Assembly (NCBI GenBank): GCA_001910725.1
Contig: MJGA01000003.1
Coordinates: forward strand, 1,550,001 to 1,614,000
DNA from: Phanerodontia chrysosporium
Lineage: Eukaryota > Basidiomycota > Agaricomycetes > Polyporales > Phanerochaetaceae
Reading direction: 5' to 3'
Length of the DNA: 64,000 nt
The translations under genes were made by a program, and so were the position numbers. Positions 12,829 to 23,742 of this stretch are shown here, piece by piece (position 1 is the stretch's first letter; each line of letters begins with the position of its first letter). The notes below the pieces were generated by a model that worked only from the letters and a program-made list of their open reading frames with translations, ran no database searches and had not been told where the DNA came from.

Positions 12829-13886
12829 ATGGACGAAGAGGAGGCTGAGCTCAGGAATCCGTTTCCCGCACCTCCATCTCACTACACGAAGTACACCACT
12901 CATAATCTAGACCTACTCCGCCTTCTCCGAGAACGCGCAGGTGACCAGGACCTCGCACAGGTCAACCAACATGAAGCCCTGTCGGACCAGGTGGATGTGC
13001 CTGACTGGCCACTGGCACAATTAGAGAAGCCACGCGTAGATTGGATACTGGAGGATGGATACTATACTGTCTTCGGGGATACCTGGTTTGTGCGCAGTCC
13101 TGGCCTTTACGCGTCGGAACTGGGTTAACGGCTTGTTATAGGTCAAAGAGACCATCCCGTCTTTGGCGGAGTCAGGAGGTCACCAGCTGTACCCATCAGA
13201 CCCGAACGTTGGTGAGTAGCATCTCGCGCCATGAGTGCTTCGAACTAACGTTGCCAAGATCGTCGGCCTGCACTCCTGAGTATCATGAAGACCATGCTCG
13301 TCACGTATTCGCATCTATTGAACGCGCTCCTGATGCCGCCCCCTACCACTTCCTCCGGTCCTACTGCACAGCCAGAGTGGGTCAGGCATGTAGAATGGAT
13401 CAATATCATGGCGCAGAACCTCATGGCTGCTGCAAACGACCTGCGGCCCGTTCAAGTTCGTCCACAGCTGCCTCAGTCCCTTATGGGACGCACTAACAAC
13501 CTCCCTCCAGGCTCGAGGTAACCTGGAGACGATGATGCGAAGGCAGCTGGAGCTGCGACGCGAGGAAACACGAAGTATTCACGCGTAAGTACGCGTGTGT
13601 TAAGCCCAGGCTGCTTCTAACCATCATACAGGAAATGCGATGAACTCGAGGCGAAGCTGAGCGCACTGAGCTCTTCAGCTCAAGATGCGGCTGATGAAAT
13701 GGAGAAGGATGCATCGAAGTCGCCCAAATCGGAAAGTATGCATGACATACAGGAGACAAGCCCGCGTACGGTACGTGACCATGGCATATGCTCTAGCTCA
13801 GTGAGTCTAACATTGGGATGGGATAGAACACGAGCATACCTGTCAGCATTGATGAAGTGCTGCGCTGGGCAGAAGAAGTTGGTTAA
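12829..13886 (+). CDS. MED7: Mediator complex subunit 7
   Basis: A subunit of the Mediator middle module, which links transcription activators to RNA polymerase II. The N-terminus has the family pattern NPFPAPPSHYTKYTTHNL, with further matches at YYTVFGDTW, SGGHQLYPSDPNV and DRRPALLSIMKTML. A heptad-rich region (LETMMRRQLELRREETRSI, then KCDELEAKLSAL) corresponds to the long helices that pair with MED21. Introns fall after DTWF, NV(G), PVQ, IHA and near the end. The last exon reads SIPVSIDEVLRWAEEVG*. The length is about 270 residues, usual for fungi. The gene is intact. Confidence 0.92.
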
Positions 13887-13933
13887 GGATTCGTTACCCT
13901 ATGAGGATGACGAATTCATAGGTACGCACCGTT

Positions 13934-14446
13934 TCAAGCTTGGGTAGCACCGCTGGCTGACATGCTAAGCAAGATCCTGCCTTCACCCGCTTCTCGCTCG
14001 ACATTCCAGCCTCTCTTCGTCAGCCAGGCCCACATGTCCGGGAAACGCGGAGGGATGGTACAGATCGTCACCGTGCCGGTTGCGTCCTCCAGCACTTTGT
14101 CGACCATCTTTCGCAAGAGACCCATCTTTCGATAGGCGGGACGTACACCTGCTAGCCAAATATGGAGAGACTCGGTCTGGCCGTTGTGTAGAGGGGGATC
14201 GTGGGTTCTTGGATGCACGAAGAGAAATGCTATGGCATCTTCGGCGTTGGGAGGCGTAGCGGATCCCGAGCTTGTAACATAGGTAATATATGAGGAGGGG
14301 GATGCTAGTCGTGCCTTCCAGACATCTAGAGATGTGTGTCTAGACTGAGACTCGGGTTGGAAAACATCGTTCGAAAGCGTAAGGATAATGGGTAGAATCT
14401 GCTCGGCGTCTGGGGAGCTTGCATGTAATATGTGGACTTCAGCCAT
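13934..14446 (-). CDS. GNAT-family N-acetyltransferase
   Basis: A single-exon protein of 170 residues. The acetyl-CoA-binding core is visible: a beta strand LHIWLAGVRPAYRKMGLLRK corresponds to motif A, where V-x-P-x-Y-R-x-x-G-L-[LG] resembles the R/Q-x-x-G-x-G/A loop. The second glycine is replaced (RKMGLL), which is tolerated in the superfamily. The C-terminal PDMWAWLTKRGW is the usual motif-B 'lonely' helix. The ATG chosen (MAEVHIL) gives the compact domain; upstream codons are not conserved in type. The gene overlaps nothing and is divergent from the BCL7-like gene 145 bp away. Substrate unknown. Confidence 0.75.
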   Translation of the reverse strand: MAEVHILHASSPDAEQILPIILTLSNDVFQPESQSRHTSLDVWKARLASPSSYITYVTSSGSATPPNAEDAIAFLFVHPRTHDPPLHNGQTESLHIWLAGVRPAYRKMGLLRKMVDKVLEDATGTVTICTIPPRFPDMWAWLTKRGWNVEREAGEGRILLSMSASGATQA

Positions 14447-14591
14447 GGTCGTTCGGTGGGTCGAATCAGCCGTGGGAACGTCAGTGTTCGAGCGCGTCGG
14501 ACGCGCTTTGACGCGAGGTGCTCGTCTACACCGATCACTACACCATCTACTTGCCACTCGTCTCGACCGCGGAACATACTCACGCATCTAA

Positions 14592-15276
14592 ATGGCCACG
14601 AGACGCAAAGTTGGCTTCAGTAGCTCGTCGTCGGAGGCCTCGAGGAGGCAGCTCATGCAGCCAGTGCAATGTTGGGAGAAGGTCTGGGCACTGCCCGACA
14701 ATGCGCCCCCTAACTCTACCTTGAGGGTATTCAAATGGGTGAAGACGGACAAGATACAAGTACGTGGCGATCCCTCGCACATGTCTGCACGAACTGATAG
14801 TTGTATAGCAATTCACGGACGATGAGGGTGAGCCGGACCAGCCGCTCGCGCCCTTGCCAGATGACCCCGAGGTAGTGGACGGGGACGATGAGATGGAGCA
14901 AGATGATGAAAACAAGTCAATTGCGCCTGACTCCGCCACGGCACCAGCATCTCGCGAGGTGTCCGAGCCGCTGCAGCCAAGAGAGGAGTCCAAACCTGCA
15001 ACGCCCAAACCACACCCTCTCTCTGTCTCGTTCCAGGCACCATCGCCCTCGCCGCCGCCTCCGGATGATCCTCTCGACGACTCCCTAAATCCCACAGAAG
15101 TGGACTTAGGCGGCGACCTCTCACTGGACATGTCTGGTATGGGGCCTGACGGCGAGCCCTTCGAAAACGCAGGAGACATGTCGCAGCTGCAGTCGGGGGA
15201 CGCCCTGTTAGGTGGCGGTCCGCTGCTTGACGGGACGATAGGAGACGATCCCTTCGCCAACGCCCAGTCGACATAA
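14592..15276 (+). CDS. Small acidic protein with BCL7-like N-terminal motif
   Basis: A two-exon gene, with an intron at about 14760-14809 (CAA|gtacgt...tatag|CAA), encoding about 210 residues. Residues 20-60 contain CWEKVWALPD followed by STLRVFKWVKTDKI. The pattern W-E-K-x-W ... [ST]-L-R-[VI]-[FY]-K-W-V matches the conserved N-terminal region of BCL7 proteins, which are SWI/SNF (BAF) subunits in animals. The rest is acidic and Pro/Ser-rich with no domain. A chromatin-remodeler role is inferred from this one motif. The name is therefore given as a resemblance only. Confidence 0.6.
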
Positions 15277-15532
15277 GCTCTTCCCCGTACGTCGCGATTC
15301 GAGTGTTATTTTTGCCGATCTCTCAATTCCACACTGCATAGTTGGTCCTATCGTCGTGATGTTATACCCAAATAATACATGCTTTATGCAGAAATGCGGA
15401 ACTACATGAATGGACTGCGTCGTGAAGACGTGAGCGCCACAACCTTACAAGAAGGTTGGTCCTAGTGATGAAGATTATCAGCCCAAATTTCCTGGTGACA
15501 GCGGCGACATTTCATACGTTATGTTGTGCAGC

Positions 15533-15680
15533 TCACTCCTTCTTCTCCTCACCGCAGGCGCAGTTGGGCCAGCTGCAGGTGGAGGGCTCGGCGGTAGTGC
15601 ACTTGACGTCGGCGGGGGCGGGCTACATGGATGCAGAAGTGAGAGGTGGGTCCCAGACAAGCTCGAAGGTCACTGACCAT
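15533..15680 (-). CDS. Candidate 30-residue Cys-rich peptide (metallothionein-like?)
   Basis: A short gene that an ORF-length cut-off would miss. An ATG at 15680 is followed at once by a 55-nt intron (gtcagt ... ccatgtag, 15623-15677). Exon 2 encodes PAPADVKCTTAEP, then STCSWPNCACGEEKKE and a stop. The product has four cysteines in a C-x7-C-x4-C-x-C pattern and a charged end. A TATAAA box sits 76 bp upstream of the ATG. The small size, Cys spacing with a C-x-C, and strong core promoter would fit a metal-binding peptide, but no family match is claimed. The GGTGAG within CGGTGAG could also act as a donor to a further exon. Confidence 0.4.
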
Positions 15681-15755
15681 TGCGAGTTTAGTATAACTGG
15701 AAAGATGTGGATGCAGGTGTAGGTCTGCTGGGGCACACCCCGAGCAGTAGTGCTC

Positions 15756-15761
15756 TTTATA
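15756..15761 (-). promoter_or_regulatory. TATA box of the Cys-rich peptide candidate
   Basis: TATAAA in the gene's direction (context AGTATAAAGAGC), 76 bp before the ATG at 15680. This spacing would give a 5' leader of about 45 nt. Confidence 0.4.
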
Positions 15762-17888
15762 CTACTAGCTCGGGCCGTCTGGACATTCCCGTATGGCACA
15801 TCCTGTACCCCTCAGCGTCTTTCCTGATCCTATCGTGCTTCTCGCCCCACATGTCTCGTGTACGGGAAGGCCCTGAAGGGTGGATGGGCAGGCAACCGGA
15901 AGCGTCGCGCTTCATCATCTAGGCCGCAAGCGGGTTCCTTCAGGCCAGTGCCCTTGATATATACCAGATAAGCTTCAGTTATTGATAAAAGCATTTGTAG
16001 AACATTAGGGCATTGTTGTCGCTCTCTGATGATCTGCCTCATCCAAAATTTCGAAATTAGTCTCACTAGTTTTAACCCGAAACATCGTTGCAGTAACGCT
16101 GCGCAGAAAGAGGTTGCTCTCAGAAGGTTATAGTGATGGTGAACCTGCTCGGTTGGCTGTGAGTCAGGTTCTCAAGACTGACACGTCCGTGGTTATTTGT
16201 TCTCATGTTGCAATTGCTTATTTCCAGATTCTGTTGTTAAGTACCTCATTGGCTCCTTTCAGGACGCAAAACATGACGAGGGCGCAAGCATGTAATAGCG
16301 GACGAGGCACAGGCAGGCACATAACTCAGCGAAACCATTGTTCTGGATGCGTGTGGCGCCCACCGATACCGCGGTCGTGCTTGCGACGATGGTAGATTCG
16401 AACGATGGATCATAACGTACGGGGGTCCGTCATCTTCTATCACCTACGTTTGCAAATGCACGCCTTCCGATACGCTGAAGGCCGTTTCTAGGTTTTCTAC
16501 GGAGTGCGCCCTGCAGAGTTCTTCTCGGTTCTGGCAACAAGCCATTCCTCATTCGTCGTCTTTACAGCGTCTCAAGCGGCCTCATGACCGGATCGGACAG
16601 CGTCCTAGACAGATGCACAGCAAGATAGAAGGCTCATTCTGCGAAGTTTTGCCACAACGCAAGGACGGCAATGAATTATCTCGCGACTTGTACTGCCCCT
16701 GAGTCGGAACGACCCGTGCATCTCAGCAACGTATTCGGTATCCTGGGCACCTGTTTCTGAAGTAGTACGTCGTCCTTGTGCTCAATGCCTTCTGCTCGCC
16801 TACTCAGCCGGGCTCACTGTGTCCTTCGGCAGAATACGTGTCGATTGTTCACACAGAAGGTCCGAGCTCACGCACGACCTGCTTCCGTGTTTCCGAGACT
16901 CAGAGCATAATCACCTGCAGGGCATGAGTTCTTTTGCCAAAAGGCACACGTTTGAGGGCTATCCTCGATATCTAACCCCTAGCCTTCATATGCATGACGC
17001 TGGCCCATCGTGCAGGATCAGTAAGCCGAGATCTCATCTGAAGGATAATGCCGTTCTGTCCACCATAGCGTGCGCCGGACTCTCACTCATTGTAGGGGTG
17101 CTCATGTGCTTGCGGAGGCCTCTAGGTATGTATGTCTCGTGGTGATGGGGGCGGCCAACCTTGGCTATAGGTTCATAAGGCGAACAGTATCGCACGGCGC
17201 TCAAACGCCGTTGGAGTGTTGGCTGATAACATGCTAGGGTGCGAGCGGACTCCCTTACCTTCCCGCAGAGAATGCACACCAACGCAGAGAACATGTACAT
17301 TATCTCATGCATGTACGCTGCTGCGGGACCTTAATCACACTCGTACACGCTGTAAGTGCACTTGGCAAGCATCCAAAGCGGTCGTAGAAGCCTGGAACGG
17401 CCTCTAGATCTCTCTCACCGTGCCATTACCTGGAGGGTAAGCTTCCGTCTCCTGCTGGCTATTTCCTCCCTCCCCGGCTGGACGGCATTGTGCAGAAAGT
17501 ATTGAGTATCTGATTAGATACTGTTGGACATCAGGCAGATTGACAGGACGTGGAATATCTAATCAGATACGCCGCTATTCATCACAACCTCTCAACATGA
17601 CTTTGAAGACTTTCCCCACCATAAAACCCTCAAAGCTAGTACAGTGAACAACAGCATTACGTCCCAGTATTATAGTGATATCCTATGGCAATATCGCCCA
17701 AGACATTAGGTGAGATGAAGTCTTGTCTGAACTGAGCGCGGACACGGCGCTTGGGGACGCGGGATTTGTGTACCCTTGTTTGGCGCACCCTCTTGCCGCC
17801 GCGGTTCTCCTCAGTGAACCTTTCGCTACGCTCGTCCGCTCGCTGCCTCCTCCGTTCCTTCTACCCTCCCCGGCGAGGCGTCTGCATC
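15762..17888. other. Gene-poor intergenic region
   Basis: About 2.1 kb with only short open frames, none with recognisable protein features or intron-joined continuity. It contains the paired palindromes at 17506-17570. The 3' portion must hold the promoter of the mS23 gene. No RNA gene was recognised. Confidence 0.5.
17506..17570. repeat. Inverted pair of GATA-containing palindromes
   Basis: GTATCTGATTAGATAC (17506-17521) is itself a palindrome with 6-bp arms. ATATCTAATCAGATAC (17555-17570) matches its reverse complement at 15 of 16 positions after a 33-bp spacer. Each half-arm carries AGATA/TATCT, so four GATA cores lie within 65 bp, about 320 bp upstream of the mS23 ATG. It could be a binding site for a dimeric GATA-type factor or a hairpin. 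Confidence 0.6.
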
Positions 17889-18905
17889 ATGGTTCGGCGA
17901 TTTCCAAACCAAGTCCACAAGCAGGCTTCCCGGCTCCTCCTCGCGCAGTATATCAAGCGCGAGCCGCGATGGTTCCAAGCCGTGCTCGACTATCCACCGC
18001 TTCCTCTGCCTGCACGTGCACCTGCGCCACGCAGTGACTACGACTTGCCAATAGAGCAGCAACAGGCTGCGCGCGCAGTCATTCCGAAGCGTTCTCGCCC
18101 ACTTGACCCGAAGCCGTTGCGGATCGCTTACCTTGAGGACGAACTTCGCCGGCAGTTCTTCGAGGACCACCCGTTCGAAGCGTATCGCGCCAAGTCCATT
18201 GTGGAGGACGGAGAGATTGAGCCTGAGCACCCTGTGCAGGGCGCGGCCTGGACGCGGCTGCGCCAGCGTGGACGTAATCCGTCCCCAGAAGAGTGCGTGA
18301 CATTGCTCCTCGCGTCCCGGCCGTGCCGTCTCACAGCTTCGCACAGCGCTATAAAATTCGCTCTCAACTTGCATGAGCACCACAACCATTCGTTGAACCA
18401 GGCGTACGAGGCCGCAGTCGCCCAGTTCCGCGCGCTGCGCTCGGAGCGCATTGTCGCCAGCCACGTTGCCGTTCTCGAGGCCGAGCAGTACGGCGTCGAG
18501 TTCGGGCCCTCGCCGGTCATGCAGGCGTTCCTGAAGGAACAGAAGCAATTCGAGTCATGGAAGATGACGAAGGAACAGGACATGGCAGAGTCGATTGCCC
18601 TCAAACGCTGGAGTATGTTTGCCAGGAAAGAGGGTGGCGTCAAGCGGACATGGTCCCGCGGTGAAGAGTACGTGCGACTCTGGCGCGAAGGCGTGCGGCC
18701 AACGTACTTCCCTTCCTCGTCCGCCATCGATACTGCGGCTGCCCCAGCCCCAAAGCCTGCTGTCAAACCGCCAACGCCGGCCTCGGAGGAGGAGGCGGCG
18801 AAGAAGCGTTTGAAGAAGGCGGATTACATGGGCATCAGAAAGTTTTCCTGCGGTAGCACTACTGGATGTCCTACTGCCCAGCTGCACATTTATCCAAAAA
18901 CCTAG
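17889..18905 (+). CDS. RSM25: Mitochondrial small ribosomal subunit protein mS23 (Rsm25-like)
   Basis: A structural protein of the mitochondrial small ribosomal subunit. The N-terminus MVRRFPNQVHKQASRLL, with KREPRWFQAVLDYPPLPL, resembles the family's basic amphipathic start and 'P-x-W' segment. IAYLEDELRRQFFEDHPFE is the hallmark central motif, and QYGVEFGPSPVMQAFLKEQ with ESWK matches the C-terminal helical part. It is uninterrupted for 338 codons with no intron. The last ~20 residues (after KKADYMG) look unlike the rest and may reflect an unrecognised intron or a base error. Its end is 120 bp from the convergent end of RPN5. Confidence 0.8.
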   Translation: MVRRFPNQVHKQASRLLLAQYIKREPRWFQAVLDYPPLPLPARAPAPRSDYDLPIEQQQAARAVIPKRSRPLDPKPLRIAYLEDELRRQFFEDHPFEAYRAKSIVEDGEIEPEHPVQGAAWTRLRQRGRNPSPEECVTLLLASRPCRLTASHSAIKFALNLHEHHNHSLNQAYEAAVAQFRALRSERIVASHVAVLEAEQYGVEFGPSPVMQAFLKEQKQFESWKMTKEQDMAESIALKRWSMFARKEGGVKRTWSRGEEYVRLWREGVRPTYFPSSSAIDTAAAPAPKPAVKPPTPASEEEAAKKRLKKADYMGIRKFSCGSTTGCPTAQLHIYPKT

Positions 18906-19025
18906 ATATCTACCTGCATATGCTTTAATGGCTTTGCGCAACAGGCTGGCTCGCTTGGTCGATTCAGAGACAGAACATCGGTCCATGGAAATGATACTCT
19001 ACATACATGGCGAACTCCTGGTTGC

Positions 19026-20832
19026 TCACGAGGACGCTGCTGCTACTGCCTTCGCTCGTGCCTGCGCAGCTTGAGCGGCGTTCACGCCCATCCACGTCTT
19101 CTCCACAAGGCTCAGCAGCTTCGACATATCTGAGCTCCAGTCGTTCATCACGTCTTCTGCTGTTCTCGACTGACGGAAGCTGACAATGCCTGCTGGCCGG
19201 TCGATCCGCGCCCAAACAGTCCCTGACACGACCAAGCGACAGAGAATCTCTTCTGTTTGTGGCAGCGTGAGGTCGAGCAGGGTGGTAAGGTGAGATAGCC
19301 TGATGCGGGTGTAATATTGAGCGATAGTGCGGATATTCTGGGTTGGCGAGCGGTGAGCCGGTAAGATACAACTACTTTCTGTGAAGTGGACGTACGTGCT
19401 CAATGATGCGAGTATGCAGATCTTCCCAGCGCTTGTCGTTCTTGAAGACATCTGTCTCCCGTAAGTGAGGGCCATACAGCGCCTCCATGTGAGGCCACCG
19501 CATGATCTCGGGTGTTACGAAACACTTCGAAAGGGCACTGTAGACGTATGAGCACGCGTAGACAGAATATTGCAATCGTCACATACTATTGCAGGGCCAG
19601 CCTCTCAAGTGCCGGATTCTTGTACAGGCGGTTAAGCATGTCGGATTGTTCGTTGTCGTGCGGGGCAAGAACAACGTAGTAGATGATGTGTTCAAGTGCC
19701 TGAGCGAATGCGAAGTGAGACCATATGCCTGAGCAATAACATGTTACATACCTCACGACCTCTGCCATTCTCTTCTGCCTTGATGGATGGGGTCTCCCAG
19801 ACCTTGTAATAGTGCTTGGCAGCAGAGAGATATTCACTATGCTGCAGTCATATTGGATCATGAGGTCGTAGTACTTCAGTTTCAGGTCCTATAGATAGCG
19901 TGGTGAGTTGCATACAACGGCTTGCGGAAGCCTATGACGCACCTCGTTCTCCTTCTCTCCAGGAACTTCTCGCTGACTTTCCTACCACCAACCCGTACCT
20001 TAACCCAGTCCGCGTCGCCGCCCACAACAGCGTCCTTCTTCCCTCGACGCCTTTCTCCTTGTCCTTCTCCTTCGCGACCATGATGAGGAGGCGCATCTGC
20101 TCGAGAATGAACTCGGTCTTCTCGCGGCGTTCCATAGATGAATATGTCTCGACTTGGAGATCGGACAACAAGTCCGAGGCCGTCTGTATACTCTCTTTCG
20201 GTGGTGGTGAAGTCGGTGTCGGGGAGTTGGCAAGCGACTCATGGTAATGAGCAAGGAGGAGGGTGACGCGTGCCCGCGGTGTTTCAAGGAAGATCTACAG
20301 CACACTGAACATTATGACGAGAGTGTATGCAGCGAGCTACGCACCTTCCCCTCGGTCACCGACCGCAAAGTGTCAATGAGTTCCAGCCACCTCTCTGTGC
20401 CGTCCCTCTGCTTGATCTCCTCAAGCCAGCCCATGGCCTGCTCGACCATGGCCTGTATTGATGCCTTCAGCTGCCCATGCTTCTTGCTCAGAAGCAGTAT
20501 ATTCGCGTTGAGCTTCTCGTAGTCGCGTGCATCGTAGCATTGTTGACAGATCTCTTTCACGAGGCGAGTGGTGGAAGCGAGATCAGAGGCCTAATGCGGG
20601 GTTACTCCAAGCAAAGCACACGCCAGGACGACACGCACGTTTCGAGTCTGCTTCTCAAGCACCAAAAGCTTGTCTACAGACTCTTGCAGCTGGCCTGACT
20701 ATCGGGCGAACCTCAGCAACGATCACGCATGTGTACCAAGCCTGGCACATACCTTGGCGAGGGCTTGTGCCTCGGGATGATGGCGTCGACCTCTTTAGTG
20801 AAGTCCTTCTCCTGCTTCTTGGGTTCTGCCAT
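19026..20832 (-). CDS. RPN5: 26S proteasome regulatory subunit RPN5 (PSMD12)
   Basis: A lid subunit of the 19S proteasome cap, essential in yeasts. The first exon reads MAEPKKQEKDFTKEVDAIIP, as in the family. Later exons give ANILLLSKKHGQLKASIQAM, DLQVETYSSMERREKTEFIL, LLIMVAKEKDKEKGVEG and LKLKYYDLMIQY. The PCI domain is at the C-terminus (LSHLTTLLDLTLPQTEEILC, then VWARIDRPAGIVSF) and the protein ends in a helix. About seven introns are needed. Three one-base gains are required to keep the conserved frame: near 20041 (GAGGGAAG), 19957 (GAGAGAAG) and 19848 (Y-L-Q-H-S-E-Y-L restored). All are losses in this sequence. Since the gene should be essential, sequencing error is likelier than inactivation. 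Confidence 0.9.
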
Positions 20833-21141
20833 GTCGTAGTGTCTGGATTGTGTGGGGCGAGCGAACCAGGTGGAGGTGAAAGACGAGTGCGGGCGTGGCT
20901 CGAATAGCGGAGGCACAGACTGACGCGTCGCGCGCAATGCGTCCTCGGGCGTCTCAGAAACCACGTGGTTTGTCCTCTTCAAGGCCTCGCCCCAGTTTGG
21001 CAGGCGTGCAAGTTTAGGAGCCGGCAGGGAAGACGAAATGTGCATGGCATTAGAGAAATCGTACGTCGTGTGTAGTGTCCTACGGCAACAGTGTCCAGCA
21101 CCCAAACAGTAAATAAGTATAGGTATGCGATGACAGAGGTA

Positions 21142-23742
21142 TCAGCGACCAACAGTTGAATGCATAGGAGCGTTGCCGTTAGCATGTTCATGTGAAGGGG
21201 AAGAAGGGCTCATAGGTTCCATAGAGGTTTGCGATTCTGAGCTTGAAGATGCGCTTCTTCTCAGTTTTTGTGTGATCGGTGCATAGTTGGTGATGGAGGG
21301 CATAAGAGGTGTGGTGAATGAAAACATGTAGCGTAGCGGCCACGAGAGGTAGTAGGTGTAGACCCGCACTGCGCGGAACGGCAGGGTGACGATCCCGTGA
21401 ACGGATGGCACCAATGCTGTCACTATAGGCACCAAGCTTGAATGCGTAGAGGCTGAGCTGTCCGTTGGACTAGGAAGCCGGTCCTCTGCAGACGCCTCGG
21501 GTGCGACGGTGGTGTCGATCGCCTTTTCTTCGACTTCAGGTAGAGCCTCGATAGCTTGTTCTGAGAATTGCGGTATAGCATCCACTTCTGCCTCCACCAA
21601 AAGCGGCGTTGCATCGACACCTTCTTCAGAGGTCTCCGGCAGGGCTTGCACCTCCATCTCGACCATCTCCGCGACCTCGACCTGCATCTCACTGTCGACA
21701 TATGTCGGCCGAACTAAAACGCCCCGCTGGGCAGTAGTTGGTGTCGCGTCGACCTCTTTGTCTGTCTTCCTCGGCGGCTCGATGACGACGGGCTTGGGCA
21801 TGAGGCTGCGCTCGATAAGGCGCATGCGCTGCAGCTGCGGCAGGTAGTCCTGCACTTTTTGCCATGCCTCTGCATGGCGCTCGACGACGCCCGAGCGGCT
21901 TGCAGTCGCAAACCAGCGGAGGATCTCGAGGTGCGGCGCGATGTGGCTGAGGAGGATCGCCGCCGCGAGCGGGTCCTTCACCCACGAGTGCCCGACGTTG
22001 AGGCGCATGAGCGCGCGCGACGAGTGCTCGCGTACTTTGAACGTCGCGTCGGCGGCATCGGCCGCGTGCACGACAACTGCGAGTGTGTGCAGGCGTGTGC
22101 ACCCACTCGTGAGCGGAATGAGGCCCTCGAGGGTGAGCGGTGGCGGGCCGAACGAAGGAGGGAAGCGCGCCTGACCGCAGAGCCGCGCGATCTCGAGGTT
22201 CGGGCACACGCGCGCGAGGTGCGCGAGGTCCTCGTTGAAGAATACGGCGCTCTCTGGGAGCTCTATCTCGAAGCGGTAGAGCTGCGGCAGGCGTCCAAAG
22301 TGTACAAGTGGGAGGTGCTTCAGCTCAACGTCGCCCGCGCGCGAGGTGGAGCGCACAAGCTCGTTAAAGCGAGCCGTGCTTGAGGGCGAGATCTTGAGCG
22401 TCCGGAGCGTCTGCCCGAAGTGGTTTCCGAGCAGCGAGCACAGGTCTTGCCAGTCGTCACTCGGCGGCGGGTCCTCGATAGAAAGCTCAAGCTGCACAAG
22501 CGGGCTGCCCAGGTGCCGGAGGAACGCCGCGAGCGTGCCAGCCTCGCCCGCGAGGCTCAGCGCGGTCAGCTGCGTGAATGCGCCGACATGTCGCGGGCCA
22601 TCACTCGTAAATCGTGCGACACTGCGGCGCACGTCGGTGAAGTCGACGGCGAGGTCGTCGTCTGCGGAGAACACGCCGCTGTCGTGTCCGAAGCTGCTCG
22701 GCGTGCTGTACCCGCTGCCGGGCTGCGGCGTGATCTCGCTAAAGAAGTTGTCGACAGCGCGCATGCTCTGGTTGCTGAGGTCGAGCGCGAGGCTGCGCAG
22801 CAGCGGGAGCGAGCTCGCCCACTTGCCGACGCGTGCGGCCAGAGCGCCTGGCGCGAGGAGCGCGAGCTTCTCGAGGCGCGCCGCGCTGCGGACGGTGTCG
22901 ACAAAAGACTCGGGGAGGTTGCTGTGCAACGTGAACGAGAACTGCGAGAGCTGGGTCTTCGCCATGACCTCGTCCAGGAGGTCGTTGATCTTCGGCGCAC
23001 GCACGCCCATCTCGAGCGTGAAGGAGCGCAACCCGGGCGCAAGGTACGGGCGCACGTAGTTCAGGCCCGCCGCCGTCTCAGCCTTCCAGGTGAGCGACGT
23101 CAGGTTCGGGAGGAGGTACTCGCGAGGGCAGGCCTCGAGCACGGTGAAGATCGTCTGCGAGAACGTGTTGAACGCCTCGACATACTGGATGCTCTTGACG
23201 CGCTCGCCATAGGCGAGGGCCTTGTCCCACTCGGCGCCCTCGGGGTTCCGGACCTGTCGGGGCGTGCAGCTCGCGTGAACGGCCGCGCTGCGCAGGAGAA
23301 AAGGTGACGTACAAATCCGAGCCCAGGCCTGCGCGCACGCTTCAGCAACGTGTTCGGGAAGAGCGTCACGAGCGGTACGAAGGTGTCGAGGTCACGCCAG
23401 AGGACGTCGAGGCCGGGTCCTTGAAGGCCCGGCATGTCCGTGCCAGTCTCGCGAGGCTGCGCTTTCCGCCCGGGGATACCAGGATGGTCTCGAGGAGCTT
23501 CGCAGTGGCGTCAGCATCGCGCAGGATGACCGGGGCCATGCTCTGCTGGTAGACTGCGTAAGGCGCGTGCTTGGCGTTGGTTGAGGCAGAAATGTCCTTG
23601 CCGTGGGCGACGGCGTTGACGGAAGTGATGGAGGCGTTCGAGCGGCGGGAGCGCAGGCTGGGCAGGCGCGGGACCCCGTTGGCGAAGTAGTCCTTGAGCG
23701 AGCTGCGGCGATGCAAGCTGGGGGTGGTGAAGACGTAGACAT
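21142..23742 (-). CDS. F-box / leucine-rich-repeat-like protein, frame-broken
   Basis: The N-terminal part has the F-box-like helices typical of basidiomycete F-box genes (RSLARLARTCRAF, then LDVLWRDLDTFVPL). After an intron ending at about 23253 comes a ~650-residue region with many irregular leucine-rich units (LTALSLAGEAGTLAAF, LVQLELSIED, LRTLKISPSS). This would recruit substrates to an SCF ubiquitin ligase. The last ~120 residues are Ser-rich with one hydrophobic stretch. Two problems are visible. FKDP and LDVLW are in different frames at about 23410 with no room for an intron. The only ATG with a good context (GCCACCATGT, 23742) is in a third frame relative to the F-box. Both are cured by restoring one base. 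It may be an artefact or a real pseudogene. Confidence 0.7.

Noticed and set aside
16375..16410. GATTCGAA motif as a tRNA T-loop
   Set aside because: No matching D-arm, anticodon arm or acceptor pairing around it could be found.
22420..23307. A 295-codon plus-strand open frame with a charged Arg/Glu-rich product
   Set aside because: It is the antisense of the F-box/LRR gene; GC-rich third positions keep the opposite strand open. It shows no domain or conserved motif.
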